Positions 17,150 through 23,785 of a DNA stretch of 64,000 bases are shown piece by piece. Made by a program: the position numbers and the translations under genes. How positions within the stretch are numbered: the first letter of the stretch is position 1; every line of letters starts with the position of its first letter. Origin of the DNA: Nocardioides sp. (GTDB lineage Bacteria > Actinomycetota > Actinomycetes > Propionibacteriales > Nocardioidaceae); assembly GCF_030019515.1 (NCBI RefSeq), contig NZ_JASEEQ010000011.1, positions 62,001-126,000 on the forward strand. Reading direction: 5' to 3'. The notes below the pieces were generated by a model. The model was not told the DNA's origin. It was given only the letters and a program-made list of their open reading frames with translations, and ran no database searches.

Positions 17150-17235
17150 CTGTCCACAGGTTGATCCCGGGCGGGACCGGGGTCCTCCACCGGCCGAGCA
17201 GCTTCTCCACAGCTTTGTCCACAGGGCTGTCCACA
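17150..17235. promoter_or_regulatory. Cluster of four DnaA-box-like 9-mers
   Basis: TTGTCCACA (17215-17223), the consensus DnaA box of high-GC actinobacteria, is flanked by CTGTCCACA (17150-17158), TTCTCCACA (17203-17211) and CTGTCCACA (17227-17235), each one base off. All face the same way. They lie upstream of the preferred PHP gene start, in sequence with weak coding character. Confidence 0.45.
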
Positions 17236-17433
17236 GGGTGGGGTGGCGCGGCGTTGACCCTCGTGCGTCGCGCCTCCTAGCGTGGGTGGCAGATGAGGCC
17301 CTCGGCCGCGGACGGACGCTCGCAAGGGGAAGGCAAGTGTCCTGAGGTGGTCGGGGGCCTCCTCACGTCTTCTCGCAGGGAAAGGCTCCCGGGACGTCGA
17401 CGTGGGCGTCGTGCGCTCCAGGTGCCGCGCGGG

Positions 17434-18309
17434 TCACCGGCCGGTGAAGACCGGCGCCCGCTTCTCCCGCGCGGCGCGGATCCCCTCCTGGAGGTCTGCG
17501 GTCGCCAGCGTGATCGGCTGGGCCATCGCCTCCCACTGCAGGCAGCTCTCGAAGTCGGCGTGACCGCCGTCGACCAACGCCAGCTTGGTGAGCCGACTGG
17601 CGATCGGAGCGGTGGCGGCGATCCCCTCGGCGGTCGACAGCACCTCGTCGAGGAACGAGTCGGGCTCGATCACCCGCGACACCAGGCCCAGGCGTAGCCC
17701 CTCGTCGGCGTCGACGACGCGGCCGGTGAGCAGCAGGTCGCGCGCGTGGGCCTCCCCCACCACGTTCGGCAGCAGGTAGGTGCCGGCCATCCCGGCGTGC
17801 ATGCCGAGCTTGACGAACGGTGCGCCGAGCCGCGCCCCGGCGGCGGCGTACCGCAGGTCGCAGGCGAGCGCGAGGCACAGGCCGGCACCGATCGCGGGGC
17901 CGTTGACCGCCGCGATCGTCGGCACCTCGAGGCGCCGGATCGAGAGCCAGGCCCGGTAGAACGCGACCATCCGGGTGCGGAGCTGGTCCACGGTCGCGTC
18001 CGGCTCGCTGGCGATCCACGAGGTGTTCCCGCCGGAGCAGAACGCCGACCCCGACCCGGTGACGACGACGACCCGCACGGACGGGTCGGCCGCGAGCGCA
18101 TCGACCGCCGCGACCCACGAGGCGGTCATCGCGTCCGACATCGCGTTGCGCTGGTCGGGGTTGTCGAGGGTGAGGACGGCGACGCCCTCGGCGGGCCGCT
18201 CGAGGCGCAGGTGCGTGAGCTCCGGGGGCGCGGCCGTGGGGGCCGACGAGGAGGCCGATGTGGAGGCCGACGTGGGGGCCGGCGTGGGGGCGGGAGTAGG
18301 GGCAGACAT
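17434..18309 (-). CDS. Enoyl-CoA hydratase/isomerase family protein
   Basis: A 291-residue crotonase-fold protein that would act on an acyl-CoA. Features in order: DNPDQRNAMSDAM (near 53-65), the oxyanion-hole region GSAFCSGGNTSW, a second oxyanion segment AAVNGPAIGAGLCLALACDL, and the GAPFVKLGMHAG segment near the usual catalytic acid. The catalytic Glu pair of true hydratases is not obvious, so isomerase or another crotonase reaction is possible. The first 30 residues are a Pro/Ala/Thr/Ser repeat tail, an unusual extension encoded by repeated GGGGCC-like triplets. ATG 18309 is chosen over 18318. The gene stands alone, divergent from the DUF5679 gene. Confidence 0.85.
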   Translation of the reverse strand: MSAPTPAPTPAPTSASTSASSSAPTAAPPELTHLRLERPAEGVAVLTLDNPDQRNAMSDAMTASWVAAVDALAADPSVRVVVVTGSGSAFCSGGNTSWIASEPDATVDQLRTRMVAFYRAWLSIRRLEVPTIAAVNGPAIGAGLCLALACDLRYAAAGARLGAPFVKLGMHAGMAGTYLLPNVVGEAHARDLLLTGRVVDADEGLRLGLVSRVIEPDSFLDEVLSTAEGIAATAPIASRLTKLALVDGGHADFESCLQWEAMAQPITLATADLQEGIRAAREKRAPVFTGR

Positions 18310-18501
18310 GGGGCACAACGTACTGATCGGCGCCGCGCCGCGCCGTGACCGGATTCACCGCTCACGGTGCGCCTGACGCGCATCTCACCGCCGGTGCCGT
18401 AGGGTCTGTGTCGGTTCGGCGGCATCCGCCGTCGGACTTCCGGCGGGTCTTCCCCTCTGCCCCGTCGCGACGACCAGTTATTCATAGGCAAGGAGGCCGT
18501 C

Positions 18502-18660
18502 ATGGCGGAGACCTGGAGCGGCGAGTTCTACTGCGTGAAGTGCAAGGAGAAGCGCGAGGCCGAGGGCGAGGTCAAGGTGAACGACAAGGGCACCCGGATG
18601 GCGAAGGCCGTCTGCCCGGTGTGCGGCACCAACCTCAACCGCATCCTCGGCAAGGCGTGA
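18502..18660 (+). CDS. DUF5679 small zinc-ribbon protein, 52 aa
   Basis: A 52-residue protein with two Cys knuckles, FYCVKCKEKR and AVCPVCGTNL, which should bind one zinc ion. The ATG at 18502 follows AGGAGG by 7 bases, a strong ribosome site. It matches the actinobacterial DUF5679 family, whose function is unknown. It is followed by a long GC-rich terminator hairpin (18696-18744), so it is probably a single-gene transcript with high expression. Confidence 0.85.
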   Translation: MAETWSGEFYCVKCKEKREAEGEVKVNDKGTRMAKAVCPVCGTNLNRILGKA

Positions 18661-18695
18661 CGCGACACTTCCGCGCGTAGCGCCCCGACTCTTCT

Positions 18696-18744
18696 GACGG
18701 CGGCGGCGTCGCCCCGGTCCTCGAGACCGGGCGGCGCCGCCGTC
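18696..18744 (+). terminator. Terminator hairpin after DUF5679
   Basis: A long stem pairs GACGGCGGCG with CGCCGCCGTC and continues with CCCGGTC/GACCGGG around a short loop. It begins 36 bases after the DUF5679 stop and precedes the next plus-strand gene. There is no T-tract. Confidence 0.65.
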
Positions 18745-18817
18745 GGCGTCCCGGGCCGCGCTGACCGGCCTGTGGAGGGACCGCGGCGGATCGACCCGGG
18801 CCGGGTAGACGCTGTCC

Positions 18818-19570
18818 ATGACCCTCCTGCGCCCCGGCCTCCACGCCGTCCGTCGTGACGACCACCACCTGCAGATCGGCATCGACCCGCCGTGGCGCCT
18901 GGTGGTCCCCGACCGGCCGGAGGTGCAGCATCTCCTCGACGACCTGGAGGCCGGACGGCCCCCGGCACCTGACGGCCCCGAGGCGCACCGGGTGCTGCTC
19001 GCCCTCGCACGCGCGGGCATGCTCACCGAGAACGAGCCCGTGGCGCAGCCGACCGCGGCGGTGGGCGTGCACGGCCATGGGCCGGCGGCCGCCGAGGCGG
19101 CTCGCCTGCTGCGTGCGGCCGGCTGCCCGGTGGCCTCCGGCGACGGCGCCGTGGCGCTGGTGCTGGCCGACGGGGAGGTCCGCCGCAGCGAGGTCGACGT
19201 CCACGTCCGCGACGGCCGACCGCACCTCCTGGTCGCCGGGTCACCGCTCGGCTACACCGTGGGGCCGTTCGTGGTGCCCGGCGCGACGGCCTGCCTGCGC
19301 TGCGTCGACGCCCACCGTGGCGAGCACGACCCGCGGCGGGCCGTGGTCGTGGAGCAGCTGGGCGGGCGGCCGGGCGGCCCGGACGACCCGACGCTGCGGA
19401 CCCTCGCTGCCGCGTGGGCGGTGCGGGACGTGCTCTCCTACCTCGCCGGGCGGTCGCCGTCGACCTGGTCGGCGACGGTCGCCGTGGCCCCCGACCTCAG
19501 CCCGGTACGGCGCGCCTGGGCCCGACACCCGCACTGCGGCTGCTCGTGGGCGCAGGGACTGGTGGGCTGA
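18818..19570 (+). CDS. E1-like/ThiF-type protein related to TOMM cyclodehydratase partner
   Basis: A 250-residue protein resembling the E1-like (Ocin-ThiF) domain found in cyclodehydratase systems and the Rv3196-type proteins of actinobacteria. The N-terminal 70 residues look like a winged-helix peptide-recognition part. Zinc-type cysteines occur as ACLRC (about 158-162) and HPHCGCSW near the end. An intact ATP-binding GxGxxG is missing; VHGHGPAAAEAARLL (about 80-95) is at the expected place. No YcaO partner or precursor peptide is encoded in the window, so this is probably a stand-alone conserved protein. Its role is unknown. Confidence 0.6.
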   Translation: MTLLRPGLHAVRRDDHHLQIGIDPPWRLVVPDRPEVQHLLDDLEAGRPPAPDGPEAHRVLLALARAGMLTENEPVAQPTAAVGVHGHGPAAAEAARLLRAAGCPVASGDGAVALVLADGEVRRSEVDVHVRDGRPHLLVAGSPLGYTVGPFVVPGATACLRCVDAHRGEHDPRRAVVVEQLGGRPGGPDDPTLRTLAAAWAVRDVLSYLAGRSPSTWSATVAVAPDLSPVRRAWARHPHCGCSWAQGLVG

Positions 19571-19595
19571 GCCTGGACCGAGGGAGCCCGTCAGG

Positions 19596-19757
19596 TCACC
19601 AGTACTCGCTGTCGAGCTTGCCCTCCATGGCGCGCAGGTTGGCCCGGGAGCACTCCTCGCAGTACACCCGCTTGCGGCCGTTCTCGACCGCGGTGCTCCA
19701 GGTCAGCGTCGTGGCCTCGTCGGCCTCCTGGCGCCCGCAGAAGTCGCAGGTGATCAC
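19596..19757 (-). CDS. Small zinc-ribbon protein, 53 aa
   Basis: A 53-residue frame with CDFCGR near its start and YCEECSRANLRAMEGK near its end, giving two CxxC pairs for one zinc ion. GTG 19757 is chosen since the longer frame to 19832 has no supporting sequence. Similar short proteins ending in EGKLDSEYW-like tails occur in related actinobacteria and are uncharacterised. It is the last gene of the minus-strand set after whiB7, convergent with the E1-like gene. Confidence 0.65.
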   Translation of the reverse strand: MITCDFCGRQEADEATTLTWSTAVENGRKRVYCEECSRANLRAMEGKLDSEYW

Positions 19758-19866
19758 GACGCCCAGGGTAGTCCCGGAGAGGGCGAGAGCCGGGTACGAC
19801 GTGCGTCGTACCCGGCTCTCTGCTCTCATCACCCGCGATCAGGGAAGGGGTGGGTCTCGCTGGCTC

Positions 19867-20073
19867 CTAGAGTGCGCGAGCGAGGGCGAGCCGCGCCTGC
19901 TGCGCAGCCTGCTCGGCCTTGCGGCTGAGCCGACGTGCGCGAGCCAGCTGGTGGCCGCGCCGGAGCTGCTGCGCCTCTCCCAGGCGCTCGGACATTTGTG
20001 CTCTGGCCAGGTTTTCGTGGAGAAGATTCATCTCGATGGTTCCGTTCGGGTCAGTGGTCTGGGTGTTCTTCAT
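19867..20073 (-). CDS. Small basic helical protein, 68 aa (paralogue of 20110-20274)
   Basis: The last 39 residues (from RLGEAQQLRRGHQLARARRL onward) are Arg/Gln/Ala-rich and helical and closely match the 54-residue protein encoded just upstream, so the pair arose by tandem duplication. The start is uncertain: ATG 20073 lies directly after the inverted repeat GAAAGTCCGACTTTC (20076-20090), which may hide the ribosome site, and ATG 20031 is an alternative. It sits downstream of whiB7 on the same strand. I do not recognise the family. Confidence 0.5.
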   Translation of the reverse strand: MKNTQTTDPNGTIEMNLLHENLARAQMSERLGEAQQLRRGHQLARARRLSRKAEQAAQQARLALARAL

Positions 20074-20109
20074 GGGAAAGTCGGACTTTCGTGTTCGGTG
20101 GCTACACGC

Positions 20110-20274
20110 TCAGAGCGTGCGGGCGATGGCGAGACGGGCCTGCTGAGCGAGCTGCTCGGCCCTGCGGCCGGAGTGGAGCACGCGGGCCAGCTGGCGGCCC
20201 TGTCGGCACTGCTGCGCCTCACCCAAGCGAGCGTCGACGTGCGCTCGTACCAGGATGTCGTGGCTGTGGATCAT
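20110..20274 (-). CDS. Small basic helical protein, 54 aa (paralogue of 19867-20073)
   Basis: A 54-residue frame starting at ATG 20274, with AAGGA about 9 bases upstream. The core ARLGEAQQCRQGRQLARVLH and the ending EQLAQQARLAIARTL match its neighbour at 19867-20073 nearly residue for residue. It begins 68 bases after the whiB7 stop and could share that transcript. The Arg/Gln-rich helix suggests nucleic-acid or ribosome contact, which is inference only. Confidence 0.5.
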   Translation of the reverse strand: MIHSHDILVRAHVDARLGEAQQCRQGRQLARVLHSGRRAEQLAQQARLAIARTL

Positions 20275-20342
20275 GTCGGGTTCCTTGACGTCGTTGTCGA
20301 AGATGGACGGTTGCTGCGGGCGCAGCGGCGGTGGCGAGCCGT

Positions 20343-20666
20343 TCAGGCCGCCACCTCGTTCTTGCGGGGCCGGCCCCGGGGCCGCTTGCGTGGGATCACC
20401 ACGCCCTGGAGGAAGAGCTGGCCTCCCCAGACTCCCCAGGGCTCGCGGCGTTCGAGCGCGCCGTCAAGGCACATCGCCCGGACCGGGCAGTCCTGGCACA
20501 GCGTCTTGGCGTGCTCGACGTCGCTGGGCGACTCCGCGAACCAGAGCTCGGGGTTGTTGGCCCGGCACGGAAGCAGCTCGTCGTCGACCTGGAGGGCCTG
20601 GTCGTGCAGCTGGCCCAGGGTCACCTCGGCAGCCCCATCGGTGCGGACGAGTTCACTGATGGTCAT
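20343..20666 (-). CDS. whiB7: WhiB-type iron-sulfur regulator WhiB7
   Basis: A 107-residue WhiB protein with the four cluster-binding cysteines C34, C57, C60 and C66, the EPWGVWGG turn, and a C-terminal AT-hook RGRPRK (97-102). That AT-hook is specific to WhiB7, the antibiotic-responsive activator that binds the principal sigma factor and AT-rich DNA next to -35 elements. AGGAGGTG stands 5 bases before the ATG. The gene lies next to uvrD2 as in mycobacteria and has a ~440-base leader with a translated uORF and a strong intrinsic terminator. Expression is therefore probably controlled by translation-sensitive attenuation and autoregulation. Confidence 0.95.
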   Translation of the reverse strand: MTISELVRTDGAAEVTLGQLHDQALQVDDELLPCRANNPELWFAESPSDVEHAKTLCQDCPVRAMCLDGALERREPWGVWGGQLFLQGVVIPRKRPRGRPRKNEVAA

Positions 20667-20734
20667 GTTTCACCTCCTTCTTCTGACCTGATCGCGTTGG
20701 GTGTGCGGTGCTGGCCGGACTCTTGTTCCGTCTT

Positions 20735-20779
20735 GAGAAACAAGAAGGCCGCGGATCCCGGGGTTCGGGTTCCGCGGCC
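20735..20779 (-). terminator. Attenuator terminator in the whiB7 leader
   Basis: On the transcript strand GGCCGCGGA and TCCGCGGCC form a perfect 9-base stem, extended inside by CCCG pairing, followed at once by TTCTTGTTTCT. This is a classical intrinsic terminator placed between the uORF stop (20805) and the whiB7 start (20666). It would end transcription unless the leader folds differently. Confidence 0.85.
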
Positions 20780-20794
20780 TGGAGGCTGCCGATG

Positions 20795-20811
20795 CTGTTG
20801 GGTGTCAACAG
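20795..20811 (-). promoter_or_regulatory. Hairpin over the uORF stop in the whiB7 leader
   Basis: CTGTTG and CAACAG form a 6-base stem with a 5-base loop that includes the uORF stop codon. A ribosome ending or stalling here would block this hairpin and could change folding of the adjacent terminator. This is the expected place for an antitermination switch. Confidence 0.5.
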
Positions 20812-21041
20812 GTCGGTGGTCTCCAGGCAGGGGTCCCCGGGAAGTAGGACTGGTTGAGAGCCGCGTCCTCAGTGGTGCCCGTGGTGCTGCCGATGACGGC
20901 TGCCCGATCGCGCACGACGAGCGTCGCTGCGGCGGTGCAGACATCGGTGGCACGCGTGGTCACGCCGAAGGTGTGGCCGGAAATGGGCATGGCGAAGGGC
21001 GACGGGCTCTGAGCCGTCTTCCAGGACTTGATGCTGTTCAC
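20805..21041 (-). CDS. Upstream ORF (leader peptide) of whiB7, 78 aa
   Basis: A 78-codon frame starting with GTG 21041, preceded by GAAGGAGGT at about 6 bases, and ending at 20805, just before the attenuator. The predicted peptide begins VNSIKSWKTAQSPSPF and has no recognisable domain. Its strong ribosome site and place match the translated uORFs of mycobacterial whiB7 leaders, where slowed translation by ribosome-targeting antibiotics lets transcription continue into whiB7. The same frame is open upstream into uvrD2, but the ribosome site and leader layout support this start. Confidence 0.7.
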   Translation of the reverse strand: MNSIKSWKTAQSPSPFAMPISGHTFGVTTRATDVCTAAATLVVRDRAAVIGSTTGTTEDAALNQSYFPGTPAWRPPTC

Positions 21042-21112
21042 GAGGCCACCTCCTTCGGTGAGTCGGGCGCCGATCTTGCCGGGATCGTGTGCGCGTTCCA
21101 GTGCTGCTGAGA

Positions 21113-21168
21113 AAACTAGCGCCTCCCCGCCGTAATGGGCAAACCATTTAGTGGGCATTTCGCGAAAT
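21113..21168 (-). promoter_or_regulatory. Predicted whiB7 promoter with AT-rich activator site
   Basis: On the minus strand TTGCCC (21137-21142) and TAGTTT (21113-21118) are separated by 18 bases and fit -35 and -10 elements. Directly upstream of the -35 is the AT-rich TAAATGG, as expected for WhiB7 autoactivation. ATTTCGCGAAAT (21157-21168), a perfect 12-base palindrome, lies further up and may be an operator. The predicted start gives a leader of about 440 bases. Confidence 0.5.
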
Positions 21169-21253
21169 ATCTGGAGGAGTTGCCGCGGAGACGCTGCCGA
21201 CCCCGTCTGCCGGCCCCTCGACCGGCCCCTCGACCGGCTCGGCTGCCCGCCTC

Positions 21254-23320
21254 TCAGCCGACGACCGTCAGCACCTCGTCGCCGTAGCGCTCGAGCTTGG
21301 ACCGGCCGATCCCGTTGATCCGCAGCAGCGCCTCGGGGGTGCGTGGCTTGTGCTCGGCGATCAGCTGGAGGGTCGCGTCGGTGAACACCACGAACGCGGG
21401 CACGCTCTCCTCGCCGGCGCGCTCGCGGCGCCACTCGCGCAGTCGCTCGAAGAGCTCCTCGTCGTACGACGCCGGGCAGTCCGTGCAGCGGCCGCGCTTG
21501 AGCTCCTGGCCGGTGGCCAGCGGGCGGCCGCACTCGCGGCAGTTGGCCACCTTGCGGCCGCGCGGCCGTTCGCGGGCGGCGCGCACCTCGTCGGGCAGCA
21601 GCGGCTCGAGGAACCGCGAGGGCTTGCGGGAGCCCCGGCCGCCGGGGTTGCGCGAGAGCGCCCAGGAGAGCGTGAGGTCCACCCGGGCCCGGGTCATCCC
21701 GACGTAGAGCAGCCGGCGCTCCTCCTCGACCGCGGCCGGGGTGTCGGCGTAGGTGATGGGGAGGGTGCCGTCCTGGAGGCCGCACAGGAACACCGAGTCC
21801 CACTCGAGGCCCTTGGCGGCGTGGAAGGTCGCGAGGGTGACCCCGTCGGCGACCGGGGCGTGCTGCTCGGCGGCGCGCCGGTCGAGGTGGTCGACGAACG
21901 CGCCGAGGTCGGCGGGCTCGCCGCCGGGTGCGGTCTCGGCGGCGAACTGGGCCGCCTGGTCGACCAGCGCCTGCCAGGACTCCCACCGGTCGCGGGTCTG
22001 GCCGCGGGTCGTGGGCGCCTCCGGACTCCAGCCCATCCCGGCCAGGATCGCCCGCACCACGTCGACCCAGTCGCCGTCGCCGCTGTCGGCGGCCCGCGCC
22101 GCCTCCCCGGAGCGGGCCGCTCCGCGCAGCCGGGTGACCGCCTCGCGGACCTCGGCGCGGTCGAAGAACCGGGCGGCGCCGCGCACGACGTACGGCAGGC
22201 CGCGCGCGGCCAGGGCCTCCTCGAACGCCTCGGACTGGGCGTTGATCCGGAACAGCACGGCCACCTGCCCGAGCGAGCGACCGGCGTCGCGCAGCCGGAG
22301 CACCTGCGCGGCGACCGACTCCGCCTCGTCGACCTCGTCGGGGCGCGGGGTGTAGGTGACCGGCGGGCCCGAGGGCCGCTGCGCCCGGAGCTGGACACCG
22401 GCGCTCGCGGAGCCGCCGAGCAGCGCGTTGGCGGCCGCGACGACCTCGGGGGTGGAGCGGTAGTTGCGGACCAGCTCGATGGAGGTGGTGCCGGGATGGT
22501 GGGACGGGAAGTCGCGCAGGTAGGCGGCGTTCGCCCCGGCGAAGGAGTAGATGGTCTGCGCGGGGTCGCCCACGACGCACAGCTCGTCGCGGCCGCCGAG
22601 CCACAGGTCGAGCAACGCGGACTGGATCGGCGAGACGTCCTGGAACTCGTCGACGACGAACCACTTGTACTGGCGGCGCACCTGCGCGGCCACCCGCTCG
22701 TCCTCGGCGAGCAGGCCGGCGGTCAGCAGCAGGACGTCCTCCATGTCCATCCGGCCCTGGCCGCGCTTGACCTCCTCGTAGTTGCCGAAGACCCGGCCGA
22801 CGGTGTCGGGGTCGTGGCCCGACACGCTGCGCCCGCGCTGGGCCGCGACGGCGGGGTACTCGTCGGGGTGCACGTTGCTGACCTTGGCCCACTCGATCTC
22901 CGAGGCCAGGTCGCGCAGCAGCGCCTGGTCCGCGTTGAGCCGCTGGCGCCGGGCCGCGGTCGCGAGCAGGCCGATCTTCGACTCGATGAGGGTCGGCAGC
23001 TCGGTGCCGTACGCGGTCGGCCAGAAGTAGCGCAGCTGGCGCAGCGCGGCGGAGTGGAAGGTGCGGGCCTGGACGGGGCCGGCGCCCAGGGTCCGCAGCC
23101 GGCTGCGCATCTCGCCTGCCGCCCGGGTGGTGAACGTGACGGCGAGCACCTCGGTGGGGGCATAGACCCCGGAGGCCACGCCGTACGCGATCCGGTGGGT
23201 GATCGCGCGGGTCTTGCCGGTGCCCGCGCCGGCGAGCACCCGGACCGGCCCGCGCAGCGCCTCGGCGACCTGGCGCTGCTCGGGATCGAGCGCGGTCAGC
23301 AGGTCGGCGGGCGTGGCCAT
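21254..23320 (-). CDS. uvrD2: ATP-dependent DNA helicase UvrD2
   Basis: A 688-residue superfamily 1A 3'-5' helicase. Walker A is GAGTGKT (31-37); VDEFQD, GDPAQTIYSFAGA, LVRNYRST and TFHAAKGLEWDSVFL are motifs II, III, IV and V. A four-cysteine motif (NCRECG ... CTDCP) near residue 575-600 precedes a C-terminal HRDC domain ending in INGIGRSKLERYGDEVL; both are UvrD2 traits. In mycobacteria UvrD2 is an essential DNA-repair helicase. ATG 23320 is chosen as the family-like start (23332 is the alternative). It is divergent from mycoredoxin and lies upstream of whiB7, as in M. tuberculosis. Confidence 0.95.
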   Translation of the reverse strand: MATPADLLTALDPEQRQVAEALRGPVRVLAGAGTGKTRAITHRIAYGVASGVYAPTEVLAVTFTTRAAGEMRSRLRTLGAGPVQARTFHSAALRQLRYFWPTAYGTELPTLIESKIGLLATAARRQRLNADQALLRDLASEIEWAKVSNVHPDEYPAVAAQRGRSVSGHDPDTVGRVFGNYEEVKRGQGRMDMEDVLLLTAGLLAEDERVAAQVRRQYKWFVVDEFQDVSPIQSALLDLWLGGRDELCVVGDPAQTIYSFAGANAAYLRDFPSHHPGTTSIELVRNYRSTPEVVAAANALLGGSASAGVQLRAQRPSGPPVTYTPRPDEVDEAESVAAQVLRLRDAGRSLGQVAVLFRINAQSEAFEEALAARGLPYVVRGAARFFDRAEVREAVTRLRGAARSGEAARAADSGDGDWVDVVRAILAGMGWSPEAPTTRGQTRDRWESWQALVDQAAQFAAETAPGGEPADLGAFVDHLDRRAAEQHAPVADGVTLATFHAAKGLEWDSVFLCGLQDGTLPITYADTPAAVEEERRLLYVGMTRARVDLTLSWALSRNPGGRGSRKPSRFLEPLLPDEVRAARERPRGRKVANCRECGRPLATGQELKRGRCTDCPASYDEELFERLREWRRERAGEESVPAFVVFTDATLQLIAEHKPRTPEALLRINGIGRSKLERYGDEVLTVVG

Positions 23321-23398
23321 GCGGGGGAACATCTCCTGAGGGCGAGGCGTTGGATCGGGTGCACGTCAAACCCTAGACGCCGGAGGCGACAGTCCCAG

Positions 23399-23647
23399 AT
23401 GAGCTCCTTCACGATGTACACCACCCCGTGGTGCGGCTACTGCCACCGGCTCAAGAGCCAGCTCGACCGTGAGGGCATCACCTACGAGATCGTCGACATC
23501 GAGCAGAGCCCCGAGGCCGCCAAGATCGTCGAGACCGCCAACAACGGCAACCAGACGGTCCCCACCCTCGTCTACGCCGACGGCAGCGCCCAGACCAACC
23601 CGTCCGTGGCCCAGGTCAAGGAGAAGCTCGCCGCGCTCTCCGTCTAA
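23399..23647 (+). CDS. mrx1: Mycoredoxin-1 (glutaredoxin-like)
   Basis: An 82-residue thioredoxin-fold protein with the active site TPWCGYC near residues 9-15 and the cis-proline motif QTVPTLVY. In actinobacteria mycoredoxin uses mycothiol to reduce S-mycothiolated proteins, for example peroxiredoxins and arsenate reductase. Length and sequence match Rv3198A, and the divergent position next to uvrD2 is conserved. ATG at 23399 follows GGAGGCG by about 9 bases. It acts in the cytosol. Confidence 0.9.
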   Translation: MSSFTMYTTPWCGYCHRLKSQLDREGITYEIVDIEQSPEAAKIVETANNGNQTVPTLVYADGSAQTNPSVAQVKEKLAALSV

Positions 23648-23759
23648 CGCCCCGCTGCGGGTCTCGCCGGTCAGCTGTCCGACCGCGCCGTAGCCGCACG
23701 CCCACCGTGACCACGGCGTCGGACGACCGACCACGAGACCGATCCCGCGGCCCGCGCGG

Positions 23760-23785
23760 CGACGAAGTCGACGCGCGAGACGCGG
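23760..23785 (-). repeat. 26-base repeat directly after the nudC stop
   Basis: Identical over 26 bases to 12967-12992. As there, it begins on the base after the stop codon of a minus-strand gene and is followed by a GCGCGGGCCGC stretch. The repeat contains a small CGAC-TTC-GTCG hairpin. Confidence 0.6.

Noticed and set aside
17031..17234. N-terminal extension of the PHP protein from ATG 17234
   Set aside because: Codon bias fades, the residues do not resemble the family, and the DNA overlaps DnaA-box-like sites. GTG 17030 gives the usual length.
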